NCBI RefSeq assembly: GCF_037198285.1
Contig: NZ_CP147243.1
Coordinates: 1,240,001-1,304,000, forward strand
Direction of reading: 5' to 3'
From: Haladaptatus sp. DJG-WS-42
GTDB taxonomy: Archaea; Halobacteriota; Halobacteria; Halobacteriales; Halococcaceae
DNA length: 64,000 nucleotides
The position numbers and the translations under genes were made by a program. Under the pieces are notes generated by a model. The model saw only the letters and a list, made by a program, of their open reading frames with translations, did not search any database and was not told the DNA's origin. Position 1 is the first letter of the stretch; the number at the start of each line of letters is the position of its first letter. Positions 35,896 through 45,587 of the stretch are shown here, one piece after another.

Positions 35896-36286
35896 GACTG
35901 ACGCTGGCGCGCACCACCGCGCGCACGCTGAGGTGGAAATGAAGGGGACGGGAGAAATCGACAGCGGGCGACACTTTTTGCGAAACTGTGCAAACGCCGA
36001 CAGTGAAACGGCCAAAAATACAGCCGGTTTACATCCCCTCACATCGGTGGCAACATTTGTCCTGTGACTGGACAAAATACATCCTTATATCACCCTTATC
36101 CGTTTGTAATTTGCACGTTTGGCGAGTTATTCTTCAAAAATAGGCGTTTTTTCAACACCAACACATATGTATGGGCATACCATGGCAAACTACTGTGACT
36201 CAGTACAGTAACGCACGTTTCACTGCGGATTTAGTGGACGAACGGGCACATACACACGAAAAACCATTACAAATAGTGGTGAGCGC
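35896..36286 (+). promoter_or_regulatory. amt2 promoter region with TTTGTCC inverted repeat
   Basis: This 391-base gap has no gene. TTTGTCC-N7-GGACAAA (36056-36076) is an inverted repeat directly before a TATA-like CTTATAT (36084-36090), the position of an operator or activator site. A second inverted repeat, GTATGGGCATAC, lies at 36169-36180. The leader would be about 170 bases and ends with a GGTGAG Shine-Dalgarno before ATG 36287. Confidence 0.55.
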
Positions 36287-37615
36287 ATGCTGACGCTTCC
36301 ATTACAGGTAGACCCAGCAGTCATCGCAGAGGGCGTCAATCTGCTGTGGGTTCTCGTTGGCACCTTCCTCATCTTCTTCATGCACGCCGGGTTCGCCATG
36401 CTCGAAGCCGGACAGGTACGCTCGAAGAACGTCGCAAACCAGCTCACGAAGAACATGCTGACGTGGAGCGTTGGCGTCATCGTCTTCTTCCTCGTCGGTG
36501 CGGCCGTCTCGACCATCGTCGGCGGCATGACCGGCGGCAGCGCGTACTCGGTGGGCGGGGCGTTCGCAGATACGCTCTCGCCTGCGAGCAGTAACGCGTG
36601 GGTTGGGTGGCTGTTCGGCGCGGTGTTCGCCATGACCGCCGCCACCATCGTCTCGGGGGCCGTCGCAGGCCGGTGTAAGCTCCGCGCCTACGTGGCCTAC
36701 ACCATCCTGCTCGCCGCCGTCATCTACCCCGTCGTCGTCGGCTTCACGTGGGCTGGTGGCATGCTCGCCGCACTCGGCTTCCACGACTTCGCGGGCGGCA
36801 TGATCGTCCACGGTATGGGCGGCATTGCGGGCCTCACTGCAGCGTGGATTATCGGCCCGCGCCTCGACCGCTTCAACGCGGACGGCAGCGCGAACGTCAT
36901 TCCCGGCCACTCCGTGACCTTTGCGGTGCTCGGGACGCTCATCCTCGCCTTTGGCTGGTACGGCTTCAACGTCGCCACCGCGGCGTCGGTGTTCGCCGTC
37001 GAAGACGGCCAACTCGTCCTCGGCGCGTTCCAGTCGGTCGGTCGGGTTGCGCTCATCACCACCCTCGGGATGGCCGCCGGCGCAATCGGCGCTGGCGCAC
37101 TCTCGCTCGTCCGGACGAAGAAAGTCGACACGCTCTACGTGGCAAACGGCATGCTCGCCGGACTCGTCGCAATCACGAGCAGCGCGGACGACCTCGTCTG
37201 GACGGGTGGGCTCATCATTGGCCTGCTCGCAGGCGCACAGCTCCCGCTCGTCTTCGAGTTCTTAGAAAAACGCCTCCAGATCGACGACGTGTGTGCGGTC
37301 TTCCCCGTCCACGGCTCTGCAGGCATCCTCGGCGCGATTCTCTATCCCTTCTTCGCCGTCTCGGGCTTTTCGATGAGCCAGCTCGTCGCCCAACTCGCGG
37401 GCGTCGGCGTCATCGCCGGCTGGACGATTGCCGCGACAATCGTCGTCTTCGGCGTCATCAAGGCGCTCGGTGAAGCGCGCGTGAGCGCAGACCACGAGCG
37501 CGAAGGCCTCGACATCTCCGAACACGGCGTGGACACCTACCCAGAGTTCGGCCAGCCAGACACCCTGACCGATGGTGGTATCCGGACGGACGGAGGAGTG
37601 TGTGACGATGAGTGA
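36287..37615 (+). CDS. amt2: Amt-family ammonium transporter 2
   Basis: A 442-residue Amt, clearly paralogous to amt1 ([50 protein letters not shown]) but diverged over most of its length. The acidic C-terminal tail ([14 protein letters not shown]) resembles that of amt1. It overlaps glnK2 by eight bases. The tandem amt-glnK modules suggest two ammonium uptake systems with different affinity or timing. Confidence 0.95.
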   Translation: MLTLPLQVDPAVIAEGVNLLWVLVGTFLIFFMHAGFAMLEAGQVRSKNVANQLTKNMLTWSVGVIVFFLVGAAVSTIVGGMTGGSAYSVGGAFADTLSPASSNAWVGWLFGAVFAMTAATIVSGAVAGRCKLRAYVAYTILLAAVIYPVVVGFTWAGGMLAALGFHDFAGGMIVHGMGGIAGLTAAWIIGPRLDRFNADGSANVIPGHSVTFAVLGTLILAFGWYGFNVATAASVFAVEDGQLVLGAFQSVGRVALITTLGMAAGAIGAGALSLVRTKKVDTLYVANGMLAGLVAITSSADDLVWTGGLIIGLLAGAQLPLVFEFLEKRLQIDDVCAVFPVHGSAGILGAILYPFFAVSGFSMSQLVAQLAGVGVIAGWTIAATIVVFGVIKALGEARVSADHEREGLDISEHGVDTYPEFGQPDTLTDGGIRTDGGVCDDE

Positions 37616-37973
37616 CACGGTAAACGACGGGCAGATTAAGCTCGTCATGGCGTACATCCGCCCCGACAAACTCGGCGACGTCAAAAAGGCGCTCTCAGAG
37701 GCGGGTGCGCCGAGTATTAGCGTCACCAACGTGAGCGGACGCGGGAGCCAACCGGCCAAAAAAGGCCAGTGGCGCGGCGAGGAGTACACCGTTGACTTGC
37801 ATCAGAAAGTCAAAGTCGAGTGTATCGTCGCCGACATCCCCGCAGAAACCGTCGTGAGCGCGATTCAAGAATCCGCGAACACCGGGCAACCGGGCGACGG
37901 AAAAATATTCGTTCTGCCGGTCGAAGAGGCCGTGCAGATTCGGACGGGCAAACGCGGTCGCGACGCGGTCTGA
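37608..37973 (+). CDS. glnK2: PII signal protein GlnK2
   Basis: A 121-residue PII protein with intact T-loop ([19 protein letters not shown]) and the same C-loop region as GlnK1. About nine of ten residues match GlnK1, unlike their partner Amts. ATG 37608 lies inside amt2. It should gate Amt2 in response to ATP and 2-oxoglutarate. A T-run (37981-37986) follows before the convergent flippase gene. Confidence 0.96.
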   Translation: MSDTVNDGQIKLVMAYIRPDKLGDVKKALSEAGAPSISVTNVSGRGSQPAKKGQWRGEEYTVDLHQKVKVECIVADIPAETVVSAIQESANTGQPGDGKIFVLPVEEAVQIRTGKRGRDAV

Positions 37974-37987
37974 AGCGGCGTTTTTTC

Positions 37988-39484
37988 TTAGAACATCGCG
38001 CTACCGCGGAGTCGGTCGCGCAAATCGTCATTGGTGAGCAACGCGACACCGTACACGAGGCCGCCGAGCGCGACGAGCGCAAACAGGCCGAGTTCGGTGT
38101 TGAGCGGAACCACGCCCGCGAGCGCAGCGACGACGACGCCCATCAGGAGGGCCGCGCCGACCTGCCAGAGGAGCGTGCGGTAGTTGATGGAGATGTCAAT
38201 GTACCGGCGCAGGTAGTAATACTGCGAAGCCGCGGCGACGGTCGCGGTCGTGAAGGTCGCAACCGCTGCGCCGACCATCCCGAACAGCGGCACAAGCGCG
38301 ACGTTGAGGACGACGTTCGCCCCGAGTGTGAGCGCGTTCGTCCAGAAGACGTGTTCTGGCTGGTCGATGCCGAACAGCGTGTTCTGGGTGATATTTTTGA
38401 CCGCCTCAGCGAGCTGGCCAGTCAGAAGGATGAGGAGGATGATGGAACCACTGTCGTAGCCATAGAGCGTCGAGAGCAGCGAGTCGCCGATGAGAAACGC
38501 GCCAACGATGGCGGGGAAGACGAGGATGAGCGCAAACGAGAGGCCCTGGGTAAAGGCGCGTTCGACGCGGTAGAGCCGTCCGGCTTCGTGCCAGCGCGTC
38601 ATCGACGGGGCGAGCGAGATGCCGATGACTTGGGCGGCGAGCAGCGTGACGGCGCTCACCATCCAGACGGTTTCGTAGATGCCAACGGCGGCTTTCGTAG
38701 CGAACGCCGCGAGGACGAGCGTGTCCGCCCAGTTGTACGCGAGCGAACTGACGTTCATGCCAACGGTGTACTTAGAGAAGTCAAACAGGCTCGTGAGCGT
38801 CGCGACGGTCGGCAGCGAAAACGACGTTTCGAGCACGAGATAGGCGGCAATCCCTTTGAACACGTTCCCCGCAATCCGCCCGATGACGAGCGCGAGGACG
38901 CCGTAGCCCGCGACCAACAGCCCGACGCTAATCGAGAGGCGGCTAACTTGGTCTAAGAGTTCGAGTACCGCGGTCGAGGCGACGCGATTTTCGCCTTTGA
39001 GCGCGGCGCTGAGCAGGTTTGAACTCACGGCCATTGCGACGCCAGCGACAGCGAGTGGGGCGGCCGCCGAAAGGCCGACGTACTGGGTGAGGTGCGGGCC
39101 AAAGAGGAGCAAGAGGCCGCCAGAAATCGCAAGCGGGACGAACAGCAAGACAAACGAGCCCGTCAGATATCGGCCGCGCTCTGCAGGTGACCGTGCCTGA
39201 TTCATACGTTTGACCACGGCCCCCGGCAGGCCGAATTTAGAGAAGACGCCGGTGACGCTTACCACGGTGACGAACGTGAAGTAGACGCCGAGGCCCGCCG
39301 CACCGAGTTGCTGGGCGAAGTAGATGACGCTCACGAAGCCGAGCAGTTGCGAGAGAATCCGCGAGCCAAACAGTGCGAGACTCGCGCGGTCTACTCGACT
39401 CACCGTGCGCCCCCCACGAGAAGACAGTGCATTCGGTGCATCTTCTAACGACCGTTGGCTTTGTTCTTTCGTCCGAGAAGTCAC
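37988..39484 (-). CDS. oligosaccharide flippase-type membrane protein (MVF superfamily)
   Basis: A 498-residue protein with about 12-14 hydrophobic segments and the Wzx-like opening LALFGSRILSQLLGFVSVIYFAQQLGAAGLGVYF. It likely flips lipid-linked glycans across the membrane for N-glycosylation, like haloarchaeal AglR or Wzx proteins. The start is a GTG at 39484. A glycosyltransferase remnant lies just upstream on the other strand, hinting that a larger glycan cluster once stood here. Confidence 0.85.
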   Translation of the reverse strand: MTSRTKEQSQRSLEDAPNALSSRGGRTVSRVDRASLALFGSRILSQLLGFVSVIYFAQQLGAAGLGVYFTFVTVVSVTGVFSKFGLPGAVVKRMNQARSPAERGRYLTGSFVLLFVPLAISGGLLLLFGPHLTQYVGLSAAAPLAVAGVAMAVSSNLLSAALKGENRVASTAVLELLDQVSRLSISVGLLVAGYGVLALVIGRIAGNVFKGIAAYLVLETSFSLPTVATLTSLFDFSKYTVGMNVSSLAYNWADTLVLAAFATKAAVGIYETVWMVSAVTLLAAQVIGISLAPSMTRWHEAGRLYRVERAFTQGLSFALILVFPAIVGAFLIGDSLLSTLYGYDSGSIILLILLTGQLAEAVKNITQNTLFGIDQPEHVFWTNALTLGANVVLNVALVPLFGMVGAAVATFTTATVAAASQYYYLRRYIDISINYRTLLWQVGAALLMGVVVAALAGVVPLNTELGLFALVALGGLVYGVALLTNDDLRDRLRGSAMF

Positions 39485-39508
39485 AAAAAATCGCCCGACT
39501 CAACCCCA

Positions 39509-39786
39509 ACGGGAAACACCCACAAGCCGTTTCAGTACATGGCGCTCGGTAAGTTGGTGCGTGTCTCCAGCGTACCTCCGCTCCAGCGCGTCGTCGGCGA
39601 AACGGGCGCGGGCGTCGTTGCGACGGCGGACGACGCAGACGCGATGGCTGCGGCGCTGCTCGAACTCGGCACCGACCGAGAGCAAGCGGCACAATGGGGG
39701 AAAATGGTCGCAGAGCCGTCGCAGAGCGGTACAACTGGATGCACGACGCGACGACACTTCGAGAAACGTACGACTCGCTCTCCTGA
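39509..39786 (+). pseudogene. 3' fragment of a group-1 glycosyltransferase, frameshifted
   Basis: The frame reads HKPFQYMALGKLVRVSSVPPLQRVVGETGAGVVATADDADAMAAALLELG, the donor-binding end of GT4-type enzymes. After AQWGK (about 39700, in a G5A4 run) the expected ending NGRRAVAERYNWMHDATTLRETYDSLS continues in another frame to a stop at 39786. So the gene lacks its N-terminal two-thirds and has a frameshift of one base. It is dead. Confidence 0.8.
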
Positions 39787-39788
39787 GT

Positions 39789-40301
39789 TCAGCCGAGCAG
39801 GTAGCGGAGCCACCGGTGTTCGGCGGCGACTGCCGATTGCTCTAGCCTCGCGTCGAGGCCGGCGATGCGGCCCGCACCGAACGCGGAGAGACAGCCGAGC
39901 GCGAGGATGTAGACGATGTGTTCGTCGACAAGGATGCCGTGCGAGAGCGGGAGGCTACTCGCCCAGAACATCACCATCATCGTGCTCGCCCAGAACGCGC
40001 TGAAGCGAACGAACACACCGAGCAAGAGGCAAAGGCCGGTGAGGGTGAGACCCCACTGGACGAGTAAATCGACGGCAGGGAGGCCAGCAAGGGTGGGCCA
40101 GAGGGCGGTAAACGGGTTGCCGGCGGGAACGGCGTTTTCGAGGTATCCCGCGGCCGTCCACGTTGGGTCGATGACCTTGGTGATGCCGCCATAGAAGAAC
40201 ACCCAGCCGAGGGTGACGCGGAGCACGACGAGCGCCGGGGCGGCGAGTCGGCTCGCAGCGAACGACTCGTGGCCGGACGCCACTGAGCGGTCAGTAGCCA
40301 T
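39789..40301 (-). CDS. DoxX/DoxD-family membrane protein
   Basis: A 170-residue protein with four hydrophobic segments and the DoxX pattern VLRVTLGWVFFYGGITKVIDPTW and LTLTGLCLLLGVFVRFSAF. DoxX proteins are linked to thiosulfate or quinone redox and to oxidative stress complexes in other organisms. ATG 40301 was preferred to a GTG six codons upstream. A perfect 16-base palindrome lies at 40375-40390 across its TATA region. Confidence 0.87.
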   Translation of the reverse strand: MATDRSVASGHESFAASRLAAPALVVLRVTLGWVFFYGGITKVIDPTWTAAGYLENAVPAGNPFTALWPTLAGLPAVDLLVQWGLTLTGLCLLLGVFVRFSAFWASTMMVMFWASSLPLSHGILVDEHIVYILALGCLSAFGAGRIAGLDARLEQSAVAAEHRWLRYLLG

Positions 40302-40629
40302 GTTCGAACCTCCGTGCAAAACGAGGTTGAGTGTCGGTACTTGTGAAGCGTGCCATCAACAGATAACCCATATTTTTAGACGCGTCTAAAGATATTATGA
40401 GTGTTACGAAAACAATCGATTCGTGTCGGTGTGTAATAAATTCGGTCGAAACCGCCCATCGAGGGACTGAACGCCACTGACGGCCAGAGACGGGCGAACC
40501 GAGCGGTGAGTTGGAGTTTATTATAAATTGCATTCTGCGATATAAAATCGGGGGCGTGGGTGTGTGTTCGCGACTGGAAATTCGCGCGAGAGACAGGCTA
40601 AAGGTGTGCAAACCCCGAGAAAGTGGGAG
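40302..40629. other. intergenic region between doxX and a membrane gene
   Basis: This 328-base gap holds the doxX promoter (minus-strand TATA about 40367-40377) with its palindrome, then AT-rich sequence. A TATA-like TATAAAAT (40542-40550) lies roughly 85 bases before the plus-strand start at 40630. No gene is convincing here. Confidence 0.5.
40375..40390 (-). promoter_or_regulatory. 16-bp palindromic operator candidate at doxX promoter
   Basis: TTTAGACGCGTCTAAA is a perfect palindrome of 16 bases. It overlaps the BRE/TATA of the minus-strand doxX gene, so a dimeric repressor bound here would block transcription. Confidence 0.6.
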
Positions 40630-40968
40630 ATGGAGTGGTTCGACACCCCGCTACACGCCGCCTCGCCGGCGGTTGACTTCCCGCTGGTCGTGCTGGTCGG
40701 GTTGGCATCTGTTGGCGCGGCGATATTGCTCGGCCTCGCACTCGCCGCGTTTTTGCGCCGCCAGTCACGGCCGTATCTGTTCATCGCCCTCGCGCTCTGC
40801 GCCGTCTTCGCCCAGTCAATCGTTGCCGCACTCTCCGTGACGGGAATGCTCGAAACGAATCTCCACCACCTGCTCGAACACAGTCTCGACGTGTTGCTCG
40901 TCGCGCTCGTCATCGGGGCCGTCTACTACGCCCGAACCATCTCACAAGAGACAGACACAGGCCAATGA
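40630..40968 (+). CDS. three-helix membrane protein paired with a wHTH regulator
   Basis: A 112-residue protein with hydrophobic segments at about 18-42, 48-68 and 84-104. It opens MEWFDTPLHAASPAVDF. The stop overlaps the ATG of the regulator (ATGA), so the two are co-expressed. Such membrane-protein/two-wHTH pairs recur in haloarchaea; the membrane protein may sense a signal for the regulator (inference). Confidence 0.75.
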   Translation: MEWFDTPLHAASPAVDFPLVVLVGLASVGAAILLGLALAAFLRRQSRPYLFIALALCAVFAQSIVAALSVTGMLETNLHHLLEHSLDVLLVALVIGAVYYARTISQETDTGQ

Positions 40969-41477
40969 CACACCAACGAGACCGCATCCGTGCGCACATC
41001 GACGCCCACGCAGGACTCCACTTCAACGAACTCACGCGCCAACTCGACTTGGCCCCCGGACAGGTGCAGTACCACACCCGGAAACTGGAGCACCAAGAGA
41101 AAATCGTCGCAGAACCACTGTTCGGCCAGACCCACTACTTTACCACCGGCTACGACCCGTGGGAACGCAAAATTCTCGCGCTGTTTCGCCGCGAAACCGC
41201 CCGCGACGTGCTTGTCTACCTGCTCGAACACGGCCCCTCGCGGCCGAACGCGGTGGCCGAGTCGCTCGGCATCGCTCGGAGTACGCTCGAATGGCATCTG
41301 GATAACCTCGTCGAGTCAGCGATTGTCGAAAAACGGAGAGGTGCGCAAAATCGCGTCACGCTTGCGCTGTGTCAGCCCGAGGCGACAGCGCGGCTGTTGG
41401 GCGAAATCACGCCATCGCTCCCCGACCGCCTCGTAGACCGGTTCGTCAGGCTGGTCGATTCACTGCTGACGGAATGA
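40965..41477 (+). CDS. double winged-helix transcription regulator
   Basis: A 170-residue protein with two winged-helix domains: IDAHAGLHFNELTRQLDLAPGQVQYHTRKLE (about 12-42) and LLEHGPSRPNAVAESLGIARSTLEWHLDNLVE (about 86-117). This tandem layout is common among haloarchaeal regulators of membrane functions. It lies in an operon with the membrane gene. Targets are unknown; doxX 660 bases upstream, with its palindrome, is one candidate. Confidence 0.88.
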   Translation: MTHQRDRIRAHIDAHAGLHFNELTRQLDLAPGQVQYHTRKLEHQEKIVAEPLFGQTHYFTTGYDPWERKILALFRRETARDVLVYLLEHGPSRPNAVAESLGIARSTLEWHLDNLVESAIVEKRRGAQNRVTLALCQPEATARLLGEITPSLPDRLVDRFVRLVDSLLTE

Positions 41478-41517
41478 GAGAGTCAGTTCTTTCGTCCCCG
41501 AGTGAGAAACCCCGGCC

Positions 41518-42855
41518 ATGAACGAGTCGAACTCGCGCGCACTCTACGACCGGGCGCTGTCGGTGCTCCCCGGCGGGGTCAACTCACCAGTCCGGGCAAC
41601 CAGACCGTATCCCTTCTTCATCAAACGCGGCGACGGTGGCCACGTCATCGACGCCGACGGCAACCGCTACATCGACTACGTGAACGGCTACGGCCCGCTG
41701 TTGTTGGGTCATGACCTCCCAGAGCAGGTGACTGCGGCCATCCAGCGCACCGTCGCCGAGGGACCGATGTTCGGCGCGCCGACCGAAGTCGAAGTCGAGC
41801 ACGCAGAGTTCATCGCCCGCCACGTCCCGAGCGTCGAGATGGTCCGATTCGTCAACAGCGGCACCGAGGCGACGGTGTCTGCGGTGCGATTGGCACGGGG
41901 CTACACCGGCCGCGATAAAATCGTCGTCATGCAAGGTGGCTACCACGGTGCACAGGAGTCGACCCTCGTGAAAGGCGACGCCTCGGGGGCCGCGCCGTCG
42001 AGTCCGGGCATCCCGGCCGAGTTCGCCGCGAAGTCGATTCCCGTCCCGTTCAACGACGAGCAAGCCCTCCGCAACGTGTTCGAGGCCCACGGCGACGACA
42101 TTGCCGCGGTGATTGCCGAACCGATTCTCGGCAACTACGGCATCGTTCCGCCAGTCGATGGCTACCTTGAATCGCTCCGGTCGATTACCGAAACGCACGG
42201 CAGTCTGTTGATTCTCGACGAGGTCATCACCGGCTTTCGCGTCGGCGGCCTCCAGTGTGCTCAGGGAAAATTCGACGTAGACCCCGACCTCACGACGTTC
42301 GGGAAGGTTATCGGCGGCGGGTTCCCCGTCGGCGCAATCGGCGGCAAGGTCGAAATCATGGAGCAGTTCACGCCCTCGGGCGACGTGTTCCAAGCCGGGA
42401 CGTTCTCGGGGCATCCCGTGACGATGGCTGCGGGGCTTGAAACCCTCAAATTCGCCGCCGAGAACAAGGTGTACGACCACGTGGACGACCTCGGTGACCA
42501 GCTTCGTCGGGGACTCACGGATATCGTCAAAGACCAGGCCCCGTCGTACACGGTGGCGGGAACCGACAGCATGTTCAAACTCATCTTCACGCGCGACGCG
42601 CCCGACTCGTGGGACGGCCACTGCGAAGCCGGGTGTACCCAGAACCCCGACTGTCCGCGCTACGACGCGTGTCCGAAAAACGGCGGCGACGTGAAAGCCG
42701 CAGAGACCGACCGCTGGGAGCGCCTGTTCTGGCCGAAGATGAAAGAACAGGGCGTCTTCCTCACCGCAAACCAGTTCGAATCTCAGTTCGTGAGCTATGC
42801 GCACACGGAGACGGACATCGAACAGACGCTCGAAGCGTACAAGCACGCGCTGTAG
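41518..42855 (+). CDS. hemL: glutamate-1-semialdehyde 2,1-aminomutase
   Basis: A 445-residue PLP enzyme that makes 5-aminolevulinate in the C5 pathway. The PLP Lys is in [18 protein letters not shown]. Other signatures are [21 protein letters not shown] and [12 protein letters not shown] Cys-containing insert ([21 protein letters not shown], split by the family in halophiles) lies at about 365-385; five Cys and a His suggest a metal or Fe-S site. It begins the hemL-hemC-cobA-hemD series. Confidence 0.95.
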   Translation: MNESNSRALYDRALSVLPGGVNSPVRATRPYPFFIKRGDGGHVIDADGNRYIDYVNGYGPLLLGHDLPEQVTAAIQRTVAEGPMFGAPTEVEVEHAEFIARHVPSVEMVRFVNSGTEATVSAVRLARGYTGRDKIVVMQGGYHGAQESTLVKGDASGAAPSSPGIPAEFAAKSIPVPFNDEQALRNVFEAHGDDIAAVIAEPILGNYGIVPPVDGYLESLRSITETHGSLLILDEVITGFRVGGLQCAQGKFDVDPDLTTFGKVIGGGFPVGAIGGKVEIMEQFTPSGDVFQAGTFSGHPVTMAAGLETLKFAAENKVYDHVDDLGDQLRRGLTDIVKDQAPSYTVAGTDSMFKLIFTRDAPDSWDGHCEAGCTQNPDCPRYDACPKNGGDVKAAETDRWERLFWPKMKEQGVFLTANQFESQFVSYAHTETDIEQTLEAYKHAL

Positions 42856-42963
42856 GCCGGTCGAGCACGATTCTTCTGACAGCCTTCTACGATATGGGCG
42901 GCGCTGTCACCGCCTGACCCCGAACGAATGTGCTTTTGCACGTCGAACGCAGAGAGCCACGTA

Positions 42964-44070
42964 ATGACTACCGAGAAGACGACGATTCGCCTAGCCACGC
43001 GAGGCTCAGACCTTGCGCTGCGACAGGCGAGCATCGTCAAGACGGCGCTCGAAGACCGCCGTCACGAGGTCGAACTCGTGGAGGTGGAGACCACGGGCGA
43101 CCAACTCGAAGACGCCCTCATCCACCAACTGGGCAAGACGGGCGCGTTCGTCCGCAGTCTGGACGAAAAAGTACTCGACGGCGACGTCGATGGAGCCGTC
43201 CATTCGATGAAAGATATGCCGACGGAGATGCCCGAAAACCTCGTCGTCGCGGGCGTCCCTCAGCGCACCCACCCCGGCGACGTGCTCGTCACCGAGGACG
43301 GAAGCGAGTTGAAGGAGCTTTCACAGGGAGCCGTCGTCGGCACCTCGAGCCTCCGGCGCAAAGCCCAACTGCTCGCAGACCGGCCCGACCTCCAGGTCGA
43401 ACCCATCCGCGGCAACGTCGATACCCGCGTCCAGAAACTGTTTGCGACCAAGCTACAGGCCGAACACGAACGCCGCATGGAAGCAGAACACGCGCGCAAA
43501 GGCAATCTCGACAACCCCGACTACGAAACCGAGTACCGCAGAAACTTCGAACAGTGGTTCAACGACCTGTCCGAGTTCGAAAAGGGCGTCCTCGAATACG
43601 ACCCGGAGCCGCGCTACGACGCGCTCGTGATGGCAGAAGCCGGTCTCATCCGCTCGGGGTTAGACGAGAAAGTCCAGCTGAAGCGCCTCCCGATGACGTC
43701 GTTCGTCCCCGCACCCGGACAGGGCGCGATTGCCGTCACCGCCCGCGACGGCGAGATGGGCGACTTCCTTCACAAGAAACTCGACCACCCACGCACGCGC
43801 GTCGAGACGACGGTTGAGCGGACGATTCTCGCCGAGTTGAACGGCGGGTGTATCGCCCCAATCGGGGTCAGCGCCGTTATCCAAGGCGCACACGTCCACA
43901 CGACCGTTCGCGTGCTGAGTCAGGATGGTGAAGACACGATTTCCGTGACCCGCGACCTGAAGATCGAACGTCACCCCGTCGAAGCCCGCGACCTCGCCCA
44001 CGAACTCGCAGACCGCGGGGCGCGCGAACTCGTCGAGGAAGCAAAGCAGTCGCTCGACAGCGAGGAATAA
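42964..44070 (+). CDS. hemC: porphobilinogen deaminase (hydroxymethylbilane synthase)
   Basis: A 368-residue enzyme, longer than the usual ~310. It polymerises four porphobilinogens. Typical motifs are RLATRGSDLALRQA, VGTSSLRRKAQL and RGNVDTRVQKL. The dipyrromethane cofactor Cys is about C296, in ELNGGCIAPIG. An extra ~55-residue charged helical stretch (about 161-216) interrupts the enzyme between RGNVDTR and YDALVMAEAGL. ATG 42964 is chosen by the family N-terminus. It is one base from cobA. Confidence 0.94.
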   Translation: MTTEKTTIRLATRGSDLALRQASIVKTALEDRRHEVELVEVETTGDQLEDALIHQLGKTGAFVRSLDEKVLDGDVDGAVHSMKDMPTEMPENLVVAGVPQRTHPGDVLVTEDGSELKELSQGAVVGTSSLRRKAQLLADRPDLQVEPIRGNVDTRVQKLFATKLQAEHERRMEAEHARKGNLDNPDYETEYRRNFEQWFNDLSEFEKGVLEYDPEPRYDALVMAEAGLIRSGLDEKVQLKRLPMTSFVPAPGQGAIAVTARDGEMGDFLHKKLDHPRTRVETTVERTILAELNGGCIAPIGVSAVIQGAHVHTTVRVLSQDGEDTISVTRDLKIERHPVEARDLAHELADRGARELVEEAKQSLDSEE

Positions 44071-44071
44071 C

Positions 44072-44811
<740 letters not shown>

Positions 44812-44815
<4 letters not shown>

Positions 44816-45531
44816 TTGCCGTTTTCCGACCCGACGACGGCCGTCTCGCAGATGCTGTTGAATTCATCGAATCGCTCGGCGCAGACGTACTTGGCGACGC
44901 CATGCTCGAAGTCCGCCCGACCGGAAACGCCCCCCGCGATGACGGCGACTTCACGATTCTCACGAGCAAGACCGGCGTCGAGTTGGCCGCCGATGCAGGG
45001 TGGAATGCACAGGGAACCATCTGCGCGGTCGGCGACGGAACCGCTAGCCGACTCCGTGAGTTCGAGTATCCGGTTCACCGCATTCCTGCAGAATTTTCGT
45101 CTACGGGGTTGGTCGAGGAACTCGCTGCCGACGTAGACGGTGCGCGCGTCGAAGTCGCCAGAAGCGACCACGGCAGTCCCGTACTCACCGACGGGCTCGA
45201 AGCCGCTGGAGCCTACGTCCACGAGACGATTCTGTACGAACTCGTGCGGCCTGCGAATGCAGGAAAATCCGCAGAAGCAGCCGCCGAAGGCGACCTGTCA
45301 GGAGCCATCTTCACCTCGTCGCTGATGGTGCAGAACTTCTTAGACGCGGCCGAAGCCCGCGGGATTCGCAGCGAAGCACTGGCTGGCTTAAACGACGCGG
45401 TGGTCGGCGTCATCGGCGAACCGACGAAATCCACGGCCGAGGGACTCGGCATTGAGGTTGACGTGGTTCCCGAAAAGGCAGATTTCGAGACGTTGGCGCG
45501 GGCGGTCGTTACGGCGTCGAACGCGAACTGA
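44812..45531 (+). CDS. hemD: uroporphyrinogen-III synthase
   Basis: A 239-residue protein of the poorly conserved HemD fold: two alpha/beta lobes joined by strands. The late motif GAIFTSSLMVQNFLDAA and the C-terminal DAVVGVIGEPTKSTAEGLGIEVDVV fit HemD. It cyclises hydroxymethylbilane to uroporphyrinogen III. Position after cobA supports the call. It is the last gene of the operon. Confidence 0.92.
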
Positions 45532-45587
45532 CTGGTTTCCTCGCAGCAAGCGAGTCTTTAAACGGGATACCGACCCAACCATGGATA

